Shown here piece after piece: positions 1 through 8,013 of a stretch of 12,516 nt of DNA. The position numbers and the translations under genes are program-made. The notes beneath the pieces were generated by a model. It was not told where the DNA came from and searched no databases. It worked only from the letters and a program-made list of their open reading frames with translations. Origin of the DNA: Brevibacillus sp. (lineage in GTDB: Bacteria > Bacillota > Bacilli > Brevibacillales > Brevibacillaceae); NCBI GenBank assembly GCA_029240815.1, contig JARDZO010000167.1, forward strand, positions 1 through 12,516. Reading direction: 5' to 3'. Numbering within the stretch: the stretch's first letter is position 1; every line of letters begins with the position of its first letter.

Positions 1-3
1 CCC

Positions 4-41
4 AAAAAGACCACCCTCTACATTTTATCGAGGGTGGTCTT
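4..41 (-). terminator. Intrinsic terminator of the EamA exporter gene
   Basis: A perfect 12-bp inverted repeat (positions 7-18 and 30-41) with an 11-nt loop is followed, reading the minus strand, by a run of five T (complement of A4-A8). The stop codon of the exporter (25-27) lies in the loop, so the 5' arm of the hairpin is also the last coding part of the gene. Confidence 0.9.
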
Positions 42-939
42 GCAATTGTCTTTTCTCCGGAATTGCCTTAGCTTTTCCAATCGTATTCATGCCGACAACT
101 CCTGCCAAAATCAAGATTCCCCCGATCCAGGTGTGTAGCGTTGGAATCTCGGATAGCCAAATCCATGCAATACCCAAGGTCAATAACGGAACGAGGAAAA
201 GAAAGCTCGATACCATAGATGCTTGCACTTTTGATAGGGCAAAAGACCATGTCAAGTAAGCGAGCGCCCCTGGGAATACACCTAAATAGATGACAATCAG
301 GGTTTTGGCAATCGGCGCATTTTGAATGCCATCAAAGAAATATTGGGAGAAAGGAATCATGAAAACGGTTCCCGTTACGATCGCGTAGGTCGTTACCTCA
401 ACAGGGCTATATTTTTTCAGCAACGGTTTTTGCATGACAAAATAAGCGGCTTGTGACAGCGCAGCAACTAAAAGGAATAGCACCCCCCCGCTGATTTGCA
501 TTCGTTGAAGGTCGTCCAGTGAGATGATGGCCACACCGACAAAGCTCAGTAATATCGCTCCCCATCCCCAATATCTCAGTCTTTCCTGTAATATGAATAC
601 GGCCAGTATGGATGTGAATATCGGTACCGTATTAACTACAAAGCTTGCTACCCCTGCTGTGACACTTACCTCTCCATAATTCAAAGCAAAGTTATACACG
701 GTAATACCGACTAAACCTGTCAGCATGATTCTAGGCACATCGCCTTTGTCAGGAAGTCTGTTTTTTCCCTTATAGAAATACAACACCAGAACAATGGAAG
801 CGGTAGCGTATCTGAGCAATGACAGATGAGTCGGAGAGTACGCTCCCAACCCTGCCCTTATTCCTACAAAAGCGGATGCCCATAAGAGCAATGTTGTCGC
901 AATTGCCGCCATGATTATCCATGTTTTGTTCATAACCAT
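25..939 (-). CDS. EamA/DMT-family membrane transporter (probable metabolite exporter)
   Basis: This 304-residue integral membrane protein fits the drug/metabolite transporter superfamily: about ten hydrophobic segments arranged as two EamA repeats (roughly residues 10-145 and 155-290). An SFVVNTVPIFTSILAVF-type helix with a following QERL is characteristic of the first repeat. Such proteins usually export amino acids, nucleosides or other small metabolites across the cytoplasmic membrane; the substrate cannot be read from sequence. Two ATG starts are possible, at 939 and 933. GAGGGAG at 944-950 sits 4 nt from the first and 10 nt from the second, so the true start may be MNKTW at 933. It is divergent from the LysR-type regulator and probably controlled by it. 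The C-terminal codons run into the terminator hairpin. Confidence 0.93.
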   Translation of the reverse strand: MVMNKTWIIMAAIATTLLLWASAFVGIRAGLGAYSPTHLSLLRYATASIVLVLYFYKGKNRLPDKGDVPRIMLTGLVGITVYNFALNYGEVSVTAGVASFVVNTVPIFTSILAVFILQERLRYWGWGAILLSFVGVAIISLDDLQRMQISGGVLFLLVAALSQAAYFVMQKPLLKKYSPVEVTTYAIVTGTVFMIPFSQYFFDGIQNAPIAKTLIVIYLGVFPGALAYLTWSFALSKVQASMVSSFLFLVPLLTLGIAWIWLSEIPTLHTWIGGILILAGVVGMNTIGKAKAIPEKRQLQDHPR

Positions 940-958
940 CCTGCTCCCTCGTATCGCA

Positions 959-989
959 GATTCATGTAATCTTGAATCGCTGCAGCGAT
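959..989. promoter_or_regulatory. Two overlapping dyads, candidate LysR-type operator
   Basis: GATTCA-N8-TGAATC (959-978) overlaps a perfect 14-bp palindrome ATCGCTGCAGCGAT (976-989). Both lie between divergent exporter and LysR-type regulator genes, where LysR-type regulators normally bind. The spacing is one base shorter than the textbook T-N11-A box, so the match to that consensus is imperfect. The dyads lie at and downstream of the predicted start of the exporter transcript. Confidence 0.5.
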
Positions 990-995
990 GATCTC

Positions 996-1024
996 AGTAT
1001 AGCTACGAGCTTTTGATTAGTAAA
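996..1024 (-). promoter_or_regulatory. Predicted sigma-A promoter of the EamA exporter
   Basis: Reading the minus strand, TTTACT (1019-1024) and TATACT (996-1001) are separated by 17 bp, the ideal spacing. The predicted transcription start is near 989, at the edge of the 14-bp palindrome. Confidence 0.55.
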
Positions 1025-1100
1025 ATTGATAGAAGAAATGGAAAAGATCGGTTTTTGTGATACGCTTAGCAAAAAATGGATACGCAGGGAGCGAAATGAA

Positions 1101-2030
1101 ATGGAGCTTCGGCATCTTGTTACGTTTAAGACCATAGCGGATTTAGGAGGTTTTACGAAAGCAGCTGAAAATCTCGGATACGCTCAATCCACTGTGACGA
1201 TGCACATCCAAGCCCTTGAAGAAGAGGTTGGAGCCCCCCTATTCGACCGGTTGGGGAAAAAAGTCGTGCTGACTCAAACTGGCGAGCAATTCATGCCTTT
1301 CGCAATTGAAATGCTGACATTATATGCGAATGCAAAAAATATTCATGCTGCAAGCCATGTCCCCAGTGGCACCTTAACCGTTGCCGCTCCCGAATCTTTA
1401 ACCGTGTATCGGTTGCCGACAATCATCAAGGAATATGTCCAGTTGTATCCTCAAGTACAGCTCATTTTGAAACCATCCTATTCCAATGCCGAGGCACTCA
1501 GACAGTTGCGTACTGGTGAATATGACATGGTTTTCATGCTGGAGAAAGAGTGGAGCGAGCCTGACTTGCATATAGAAAAGCTGGTTACGGAACCTATGCT
1601 CCTGATTGCCCCTCCACATTTTCATTCCTATCCGTGGCCTCGACTGCTGGAGGCCCTTTCGAATTCAACCTTTTTATTTACCCAACAAGGCTGCAGCTAT
1701 CGGAAGCTTTTTGACTCCTATTTGCAAGAGCACTGCGTCTCACCGAACACGTCTTTAGAGTTCTGGAGTATTGAGGCCATCAAGCAGAGCGTGATGTGCG
1801 GATTAGGCTTTTCGGTCTTGCCGCATTTTTCAACCCTTTCGGAAATGAACGAAAGGAAATTGGCAGGAGCTGTTTGGGAGCAGGGAACGACCGTATTTAC
1901 ATCGCTGGCCTTTCATAAAAACAAGTGGCAATCTGCTGCCTTTAAAATGTTTCTTCAACTGGTTAGGAAGCACGCGGCCGGTTGGGAAAAGCAGCTCAGC
2001 AAATATTCGAGCGTGATGGGATCGCTATAA
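1101..2030 (+). CDS. LysR-family transcriptional regulator
   Basis: The 309-residue product has the standard LysR layout and length. A winged helix-turn-helix spans residues about 1-60 (MELRHLVTFKTIADLGG, then FTKAAENLGYAQSTVT and the LEEEVGAPLFDR wing), followed by a linker helix and a periplasmic-binding-protein-like effector domain from about residue 90 to the end. The ATG at 1101 is chosen because AGGGAG stands just upstream (1086-1091) and the family almost always begins M-E-L-R/x-H-L. A longer frame from a TTG at 1026 adds 25 residues without family support. It is divergent from the EamA exporter, the classical arrangement for a LysR-type activator of an export gene. The inducer is unknown. 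Confidence 0.95.
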   Translation: MELRHLVTFKTIADLGGFTKAAENLGYAQSTVTMHIQALEEEVGAPLFDRLGKKVVLTQTGEQFMPFAIEMLTLYANAKNIHAASHVPSGTLTVAAPESLTVYRLPTIIKEYVQLYPQVQLILKPSYSNAEALRQLRTGEYDMVFMLEKEWSEPDLHIEKLVTEPMLLIAPPHFHSYPWPRLLEALSNSTFLFTQQGCSYRKLFDSYLQEHCVSPNTSLEFWSIEAIKQSVMCGLGFSVLPHFSTLSEMNERKLAGAVWEQGTTVFTSLAFHKNKWQSAAFKMFLQLVRKHAAGWEKQLSKYSSVMGSL

Positions 2031-2146
2031 GTGGACGCTTCCGTATCGATTCGGCGTTTGGAAGCAGCAGGAAGCTGATAAAACAAGAAACCGATCCTGT
2101 ATCTCAATCGTATTTCTAGTAATATACAAAAATTTACAACGAAATC

Positions 2147-2152
2147 GAGGTG
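2147..2152 (+). promoter_or_regulatory. Ribosome binding site fixing the start of the GNAT fusion gene
   Basis: GAGGTG lies 9 nt before the ATG at 2162. The in-frame GTG at 2150 is part of this site and has no site of its own, so ATG 2162 is the preferred start. Confidence 0.6.
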
Positions 2153-2161
2153 CAAGCAAAC

Positions 2162-5100
2162 ATGGAATCAATCACTATCGTCCCCTATCGCCCCATACTG
2201 GCTGCAGCCGTCGCTGATATGTGGAACGCAAGCCGGGATAGCTGGGGAGGCGGGAATTCGATTACGACAGCCGAACAGATCCGCCAGGAAGAAGCAAGCT
2301 CTGATTCCCTCGCTGTCTATTTGGCGGTGGATGGTGAAACGGTGGTGGGTTATTGCAGCCTGGCAGAATACCGTGAAGATACCGGGGCTCTCTACATCCC
2401 GCTCCTAAATGTACGGCCTGAATATCACGGAAAAAAAGTGGGCCGCATGTTGCTTGCACGCGTGCTGGAGCAAACGATTGAGCTCGGCTGGCCGCGACTT
2501 GATCTCTATACCTGGGCAGGAAACACGAAAGCAGTTCCGTTGTATAAGAAATTCGGCTTTTTCTGGGAAGACCGGGATGATTCCACTCATCTGATGAACA
2601 TGGTCCCCACCGTATTGCGGACAGAGGCAATCGCCCACTATTTTGAGGAGCTTGACTGGTATCAGGACTCTACGCGAGAGATTGAGGTAGAGCCGGATGG
2701 ACGGAAAGAAAACGGCTTTGATTACTTCACCTACTCATGGGCAAAAGAAGAAAAGAGCTTGCGCGTGGAGTTTGAGCGGCTCGGGCGTGGCATGCGCCTA
2801 ATCGAGACAGAAGATTATCTGCTGTCAGCTGAAGTGGAAAAGCTAGAGCTTGTCTTCGGCCGGGAGTACCAGATTCACTACCGGATTGTCAACAAATCAG
2901 GCAGGCCACTACAGCTTTCCTTGAAGGGGGAATCTAACGAAACGATCCGCTTTGATTATCAGCAGGAGCTGGAGGTAACGGACGAAACGACACTGTCAGC
3001 AAGCTTTTTTGTCGACGCGATCACAGAAGAGCAAAGTGTCTGGCGCACGCATCCTCGTGTCTGTACTCACTTCCTGATTAACGGCAAAGCTGCTCTGTTT
3101 CAATTGGGGATCAGCCCCAAGTTTCCCGCTTCCCTTTCCCTGCACGTACCTGGTCTCTCCTATCCGGGAAAGACAACCAAATTTTATCTCGATGTGGAGA
3201 ACAGCTTTGCAGAAGAAGCAGAATTTACGTTCGAGCTGCCCTCCCGTCCATTTCTCCACATCCATGAGCAGCGCTGCACGCTTCGGCTGCGTGGCAAAGA
3301 GCGCACCTCCCTTCCACTTACCGCTGACTTGCTCGAATACGGCTTTTATTCCTTCCATTTACAGGTAGCTGCGAGGCTCGCAGATGGTAGCTCTGTTTCT
3401 TTTACGAAAAAGATCGGTGCCGCCTTCACAGGACTGGGTGCCATGCTGTCGGGGGATACGGAACAAACCTGGCAGGCTCACCATGGTCGCCATGCGCTCT
3501 ATTTGAATAAAGATGATAACGAAATCACCGTTGTCAGTGGTACAGGAGGGGGGCCGACCTACATCACCTATCCCAAGATCGGCAAACCGTATTCCAGCGA
3601 GTTTTCCAAAAAACGTGCCGAGTTCATCGAATTTATCATGGAAAAGGGAGCGATCGGTATCCGCGCCAGTTATCGATCCGGTGCATTTCCCCAGATCGCA
3701 CTGATCGGAAAGACGCTTCTGTTCGGAGATGGTACGGTGGAGCACGAGCTGGAGCTGGAAAACCTCTCTGCTGACAAGCTGGCAACCGAGCTCTGGATCA
3801 CCCAAGGCTTTACTCCTGAATTTTTGCGCCCTATCCTCCCGTATCAAGGCCGTTACATCGAAACGCCCTCTTCTTACGGCAGCGATCTAGATTATTGGGA
3901 TGGTGAGCAGATCAGTGAAAACTGGCTGTTTGCACGGGGGGAAACAGCTCCTTGGGGAATGTGCTGGCCTGAGGAGTACCGCATTCATTTTCAATCCTGG
4001 TACGTGAGCCTGGAAACCAGTCTCGGCTTGCTGGAGCCGCATGGCAAAAGAACATTCGGCCCTTTCCACCTCATGCATGGGGGCTATACCGATTGGAAGG
4101 AGTTCCGTGCTTTTGCCCGAAGAGAAGCAATACCAGCCGACTTGTCCCTGACACCTCATCTGGCGCTGGTTGCCAACGAGCATAATCCGTTTGTCAGCAG
4201 CGAGGAAGTGTGTGTACAGGTGAAAGAGTTCAAACAGCAATATCTGGATGGAGAATTGACTGCGTCCACGACAAGCGGGACTGCTTCTGGACAGACACAC
4301 CTATACACAGAAGATGCGGAAGCGACGGAATCCAGCTTCTCCTTTGCTACCCCAAGAAGATCATATGAACTCGTGCAGATAGACGGACGTTTTGCCACGC
4401 ATGAGACTCACTTGCGCAGCGCCATTTTCCCTATCGGACAAGGCACGGTTTCTCTGGAACAAACGGAGGAAGAAGGACAGCAAGTCTATATCGCCGACAA
4501 CGGCCCATTGCGAATCAAAGCCGCTCCCGATTTTTATCCGACGCTCTACTCGCTATCCAACAATGGTCAGGAGTGGCTGGCTAGCTCCTTCCCCGAACGG
4601 CAGCCCAAATCATGGTGGAATCCGTGGACAGGCGGGATTGCCAACCATGTTGCTGAACTGAGCGCGTTTTCACTGGTCAAGGAAGAGCGAAGCGCCTCCT
4701 TTGTCGAGCTGGTAGACAACAGACAAAATGTATGGCAAGGAATCAAGCTGAGCTACCATGTGAAAAAACAGGACAAGTATCGCGGTCTGACGTGCCACCA
4801 GTATTACTTGCTTCTGCCGGGGGTACCTATCCTCTGCCATACGGTCGAGATCGTCCAAAATACCGGAACGTATTTTGCTGACAAGGGCTGGTCGACTGAC
4901 ATTTTTTTGCATACAGGGGATGCTGACGAAAAGGTTTGGCTGAAAACCGTCGGAATGAACGGCGAGGAACTGAGCTACAAGCTGGCACAAGGTGAGTTGT
5001 CCGTTACCGAAGTCTCTGATTATCTGGTAGGCTCAGCTTCCCGGAAGGACCGGATGCAGATCGTTACGGACCTAGAAACAGCAGACCTGCAGGCCTACTC

Positions 5101-5281
5101 CAATAAAGAAGTGGCTGTCGCCTCGGTCGTACGCGAACTGAATCTGCCAGACAGCAGCGTCACCTTTACCCCGCCTGTCTTTTTCCTGTTTGCTGACAAG
5201 ACGATTCCATCCGATTCCTTGTCAGCGTTACGGGCAATACGCTTTGCCAACCAAGGGAGGCTTCCGGATGAAAATCATTGA
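2162..5281 (+). CDS. GNAT acetyltransferase fused to a large beta-rich domain region
   Basis: A 1039-residue protein with no signal peptide or membrane segment, so probably cytoplasmic. Residues about 1-150 are a GNAT N-acetyltransferase: motif A is seen as LLNVRPEYHGKKVGRMLLARV (near 81-101; the pyrophosphate-binding loop is H-G-K-K-V-G) and motif B as GNTKAVPLYKKFGF (near 120-133). Typical single-domain GNATs end there. The remaining 870 or so residues are rich in beta-strand patterns: about 175-420 resembles two Ig-like or NEW3-like sandwiches, and about 420-660 and 780-1039, rich in Trp, Tyr and Gly, resemble the galactose-mutarotase-like supersandwich of carbohydrate-active proteins. These later assignments are inferred from pattern only. 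The acceptor is unknown; a sugar or sugar-linked substrate would fit. The gene overlaps the next one by 14 bp. The 131-bp space before it holds no clear terminator, so cotranscription with lysR is not excluded. Confidence 0.9.
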   Translation: MESITIVPYRPILAAAVADMWNASRDSWGGGNSITTAEQIRQEEASSDSLAVYLAVDGETVVGYCSLAEYREDTGALYIPLLNVRPEYHGKKVGRMLLARVLEQTIELGWPRLDLYTWAGNTKAVPLYKKFGFFWEDRDDSTHLMNMVPTVLRTEAIAHYFEELDWYQDSTREIEVEPDGRKENGFDYFTYSWAKEEKSLRVEFERLGRGMRLIETEDYLLSAEVEKLELVFGREYQIHYRIVNKSGRPLQLSLKGESNETIRFDYQQELEVTDETTLSASFFVDAITEEQSVWRTHPRVCTHFLINGKAALFQLGISPKFPASLSLHVPGLSYPGKTTKFYLDVENSFAEEAEFTFELPSRPFLHIHEQRCTLRLRGKERTSLPLTADLLEYGFYSFHLQVAARLADGSSVSFTKKIGAAFTGLGAMLSGDTEQTWQAHHGRHALYLNKDDNEITVVSGTGGGPTYITYPKIGKPYSSEFSKKRAEFIEFIMEKGAIGIRASYRSGAFPQIALIGKTLLFGDGTVEHELELENLSADKLATELWITQGFTPEFLRPILPYQGRYIETPSSYGSDLDYWDGEQISENWLFARGETAPWGMCWPEEYRIHFQSWYVSLETSLGLLEPHGKRTFGPFHLMHGGYTDWKEFRAFARREAIPADLSLTPHLALVANEHNPFVSSEEVCVQVKEFKQQYLDGELTASTTSGTASGQTHLYTEDAEATESSFSFATPRRSYELVQIDGRFATHETHLRSAIFPIGQGTVSLEQTEEEGQQVYIADNGPLRIKAAPDFYPTLYSLSNNGQEWLASSFPERQPKSWWNPWTGGIANHVAELSAFSLVKEERSASFVELVDNRQNVWQGIKLSYHVKKQDKYRGLTCHQYYLLLPGVPILCHTVEIVQNTGTYFADKGWSTDIFLHTGDADEKVWLKTVGMNGEELSYKLAQGELSVTEVSDYLVGSASRKDRMQIVTDLETADLQAYSNKEVAVASVVRELNLPDSSVTFTPPVFFLFADKTIPSDSLSALRAIRFANQGRLPDENH

Positions 5282-6125
5282 TGCGCATATGCATTTATCC
5301 CGGATCGAGGAGTTCAAGAGGACAGCGGCAGAAAAGTCATTTGTCGACTACTCGGTCACGGGCATCTTGCAGGAATATGCAGAAAATGGAGTGGTGCTCG
5401 GGATCGGCATGGGCTTGACGGAGACGCAGCAGGACGGCTTTCCCGATGCGGAGGCAGTCACTCCGATGGGACTCGATCTGGCAGAGGAGCTCCCACATCA
5501 GCTCGTCTACTGCCTGGGTATCAATCCGTTCAAACTGGATGAAGCTGCTGTGTCTCGACTGGAAGCAGACCTGCAAAAGCCCACCGTGGTCGGGTTGAAA
5601 ATCTATCTGGGCTACTATCCCTTCTATGCCTACGATAGCGTCTATGATCCGGTCTATGAGTTGGCTGCCAAGTATCAGGTGCCTGTTGTTTTTCACACCG
5701 GGGATACGTATTCGGAGCGAGGTCTGTTAAAGTACTCCCATCCCCTCACCCTGGACGAGGTGGCAGTGAAGCATCGGAAGGTCAATTTCATGATGGCCCA
5801 CTTTGGCGATCCGTGGGTGCTGGATGGGGCGGAGGTCGTTTATAAAAACCGCAACATGTTTGCTGATCTCTCTGGCTTGATGGTAGGAGACGCAGCCAAT
5901 TGCCAGCGGCTTAAGGATTCCCCGCTCTTTTTCGCCCATCTGCGCCACGCGATCACCTATTGCGACCATTATGACAAGTTTTTGTTTGGAACAGACTGGC
6001 CGCTTGCTCCCGTGAAGCCGTATATCCAGTTCGTACAAGAGCTGATTCCAGCAGAGCATCACGAGGATGTGTTTTACAAGACAGCATTGAAAGTGTTCCC
6101 CAAGATCAAGCCGTTGGTAGAATAG
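5268..6125 (+). CDS. Amidohydrolase-2 family metal-dependent hydrolase
   Basis: The 285-residue product has the landmarks of the amidohydrolase superfamily TIM barrel (PF04909-like). The N-terminal D-A-H-M-H metal motif places H7 and H9; H143 is in VVFHTGDT, H178 in MMAHFGDPW, and the late aspartate D243 is in LFGTDWP. Members hydrolyse or decarboxylate small cyclic or carboxylated substrates with a divalent metal; the substrate here is unknown. The ATG at 5268 is chosen because GGGAGG stands at 5254-5259 and the family starts MKIIDAHxH. The start lies 14 bp inside the GNAT-fusion gene, a strong sign of translational coupling and shared function. The frame extends upstream to 5190, but that part is a shadow of the preceding gene. 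A terminator follows within 20 bp of the stop. Confidence 0.93.
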   Translation: MKIIDAHMHLSRIEEFKRTAAEKSFVDYSVTGILQEYAENGVVLGIGMGLTETQQDGFPDAEAVTPMGLDLAEELPHQLVYCLGINPFKLDEAAVSRLEADLQKPTVVGLKIYLGYYPFYAYDSVYDPVYELAAKYQVPVVFHTGDTYSERGLLKYSHPLTLDEVAVKHRKVNFMMAHFGDPWVLDGAEVVYKNRNMFADLSGLMVGDAANCQRLKDSPLFFAHLRHAITYCDHYDKFLFGTDWPLAPVKPYIQFVQELIPAEHHEDVFYKTALKVFPKIKPLVE

Positions 6126-6140
6126 ACGCCTCTAGCTGTA

Positions 6141-6190
6141 AATCCCATGTCCTATCACGTTCATCGTGAGGAGGTATATGGGAATTTTTT
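6141..6190 (+). terminator. Intrinsic terminator of the GNAT-amidohydrolase unit
   Basis: A long interrupted hairpin with outer arms TCCCAT/ATGGGA and inner arms TCACG/CGTGA around a TTCAT loop is followed directly by a run of seven T. It begins 16 bp after the amidohydrolase stop and separates this unit from degV. Confidence 0.85.
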
Positions 6191-6245
6191 TGTCCTCCCC
6201 CCTTCCAGTGAGCCCCCTCGATTGTTCATTAAAATTCCTACAATT

Positions 6246-6277
6246 ACGACAAAAAACGACACTTTTCATAGTATGAT
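6246..6277 (+). promoter_or_regulatory. Candidate degV promoter with tandem ACGACA repeats
   Basis: ACGACA occurs at 6246-6251 and exactly 10 bp later at 6256-6261. A TATGAT hexamer, a good -10 match, stands at 6272-6277. No convincing -35 hexamer is visible; the repeats occupy that place. The TGTCGT complement resembles the core of the Spo0A box TGTCGAA but does not match it fully. Confidence 0.35.
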
Positions 6278-6393
6278 TGAATATGCAAGTTTGCTTATGC
6301 GTTGCTAGAATAGCACACCCATGAACCAGAGTTTCCTTGTCAGGTTACGGGGCAAGCCAAGGTTTCTACTATAACGGGGGAGGACAAGTTTCC

Positions 6394-7239
6394 TTGAAGA
6401 AAAAAATAGCCTGGGTTACAGACAGCACCGCATTTGTACCCGATCCGATCATGGATACACACGACATCTTCATCGTTCCGCTGGAGATCATCTTTGAAGA
6501 TGGAGCTTACGAGGACGGCATAGATTTAACGCCTGAACAGCTTTACCAAAAAATTGTCCAGGCTGATACGACTCCCAAAACGTCGCAGCCTTCCGTTGGT
6601 AAGTTTGTCACCCTCTACGAATGTTTGCAGGAAGAGTACGATTGCGCGATCGCTGTCCATCTCTCCTCAGATCTAAGCGGTACCTACAATGCGAGTGCAA
6701 CCGCTGCCAAGCTGGTTGACTTCCCTGTCGAACTAGTAGATTCCAAGCTGATGTCCTATCCTATCACCTCGATTATCTTGCGAGGAATCGAGCTGGCCGA
6801 GCAGGGTAAAGACTATCAGGAGATTGCCGTATCCCTGCGCGAGGAATACAAAAAGATAGAGAACTACATCCTGGTCGGCAGCCTCGACCAGTTTTACAAG
6901 GGCGGCCGAGTCAGTGGCCTGCAATATTTCATCGGCAATCTTCTCCAGATCAAGCCGATCTTCCAGATTAAGGACGGGCTATTTGAGGTATATGAAAAGG
7001 TCCGTACCGAGGGCAAGGCAGTCAAACGCATGCTGGAGCAACTGGATTGGGCCAAGCAGAGTTACTCCGTGAAGCATGTACAGATTCTGCATGGCAATGT
7101 GCTGGAAAAAGCGCTCGAGCTCAAAGAGACGATAATGGGCAGGTATTCCGATGTCGAGGTATTGATTGGGCCCATTAGCTCTACGATTGGGGCACATGCG
7201 GGGATGGGGACGTTGGCGCTTGCTTGGAGGAATGAGTAG
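6394..7239 (+). CDS. DegV family protein (FakB-type fatty-acid-binding protein)
   Basis: The 281-residue product matches the DegV family in length and motifs: TDST at 9-12, TSQPS at 63-67, SSDLSGTYNA at 91-100, DSKLMS at 116-121, KGGR at 169-172 and IGAHAGMG at 265-272. DegV/FakB proteins bind a fatty acid and present it to the kinase FakA, which makes acyl-phosphate for phospholipid synthesis. The fatty-acid specificity cannot be read here, and no FakA gene is in the window. The start is TTG at 6394, preceded by GGGGGAGG (6376-6383) and giving the usual MKKKIAWVTDST opening. An upstream TTG at 6337 adds 19 residues unlike the family and has no ribosome binding site. The gene stands alone between two terminators and converges with the DUF2306 gene. 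Confidence 0.94.
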   Translation: MKKKIAWVTDSTAFVPDPIMDTHDIFIVPLEIIFEDGAYEDGIDLTPEQLYQKIVQADTTPKTSQPSVGKFVTLYECLQEEYDCAIAVHLSSDLSGTYNASATAAKLVDFPVELVDSKLMSYPITSIILRGIELAEQGKDYQEIAVSLREEYKKIENYILVGSLDQFYKGGRVSGLQYFIGNLLQIKPIFQIKDGLFEVYEKVRTEGKAVKRMLEQLDWAKQSYSVKHVQILHGNVLEKALELKETIMGRYSDVEVLIGPISSTIGAHAGMGTLALAWRNE

Positions 7240-7260
7240 GGGTTGGTGAGTTAACCATAT

Positions 7261-7302
7261 AAAAATTGCTCAGGGTATCATAACTTTCCCTGAGCGGTTT
7301 TC
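7261..7302. terminator. Bidirectional terminator between degV and the DUF2306 gene
   Basis: GCTCAGGG (7268-7275) pairs with CCCTGAGC (7288-7295) across a 12-nt loop. The minus strand has AATTTTTAT after the hairpin and the plus strand GGTTTTC, so it suits both convergent genes and better the minus one. Its sequence is closely repeated at 11301-11342. Confidence 0.85.
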
Positions 7303-7325
7303 GGAAATCCAATCCATGTTGTTCC

Positions 7326-7955
7326 TTATTTCTTAGATGTAAGGATCATCCATTCGACTAGGATGAAATGAAGAATAAGACCTACCCAAATATTTACATG
7401 CAAGACCTCTTCGATCATCTTCTCTCTCCCCTCGGGAAGGGAGAATCCATTTAATGTGTAGTAGGCTAAAAGCATGACAGGTACCACTAGACGTCCACTT
7501 ACCGCCACCAGCGTTATACCAAAACTGCGAATCATCCATTTGCGATGTTCTTCGAAGTTTTTTCTTATAGCAGTACGATAACCTTTCCAGCAAGTAAATA
7601 ACCATAAAAGCGATAATACCAAAAATGCTGTCGCTTTCGTAAAATTATCTATATAAATCAGGACTGCTAAAGCAAGAAATCCGCTTATAAAGACACTTCC
7701 AACATATACCCTTCCGAAATATCGATGCACCTTTGGTGAATGTATTCGAATACGATCTATGAATTGAATAAAGCCTGACAGTAAAGCAACACAGGCAAAC
7801 ACAATATGAGCAACTAATAAGAGAAATTGCACGGATGTCGAAGTGATAGGTACACGACTTTTGGCAGGATCTAATGTTACATATGGAATAACAAATGGAG
7901 TGATTACCCCCAGAGATAAGATGACTAATAACCACCAACCTTTTTTCGGCTTCAT
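7326..7955 (-). CDS. DUF2306-like multi-span membrane protein
   Basis: This 209-residue integral membrane protein has about six hydrophobic helices (near 7-28, 44-66, 84-104, 108-126, 143-167 and 185-205). The pattern HRYFGRVYVGSVFISG (77-92) and the later HRKWMIRSF (137-145) match what I know of the DUF2306 family, whose function is not established. Several histidines sit at helix ends (H50, H77, H137, H186, H196), which would allow metal or heme binding, but this is inference. GGGGTGGGG stands before the ATG at 7955. The gene lies 58 bp downstream of the DUF6220 gene on the same strand, so the two are probably cotranscribed. Its sequence is visibly more AT-rich than the GNAT-amidohydrolase block. 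Confidence 0.85.
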   Translation of the reverse strand: MKPKKGWWLLVILSLGVITPFVIPYVTLDPAKSRVPITSTSVQFLLLVAHIVFACVALLSGFIQFIDRIRIHSPKVHRYFGRVYVGSVFISGFLALAVLIYIDNFTKATAFLVLSLLWLFTCWKGYRTAIRKNFEEHRKWMIRSFGITLVAVSGRLVVPVMLLAYYTLNGFSLPEGREKMIEEVLHVNIWVGLILHFILVEWMILTSKK

Positions 7956-8013
7956 AAATTCCCCACCCCTTACTCAACGAGTTGAATGTTCAAAAAATGT
8001 TTTCCCTTTCAAC

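Noticed and set aside
1026..1100. Longer N-terminus for the LysR regulator from a TTG
   Set aside because: It adds 25 residues not seen in the family, whereas ATG 1101 has its own AGGGAG and the standard opening.
2031..2161. Terminator after the LysR gene
   Set aside because: GCTTCC and GGAAGC can pair but there is no T run after them, so an intrinsic terminator is not supported.
3359..3847. Long antisense frame inside the GNAT fusion gene (162 codons)
   Set aside because: It has no recognisable domain or start signal and is fully inside a strongly supported gene; long antisense frames are expected in a GC-richer coding region.
6251..6268. Possible ComK box (AAAA-N5-TTTT) before degV
   Set aside because: The A and T runs are six, not five, bases apart, and a second correctly placed box is missing.
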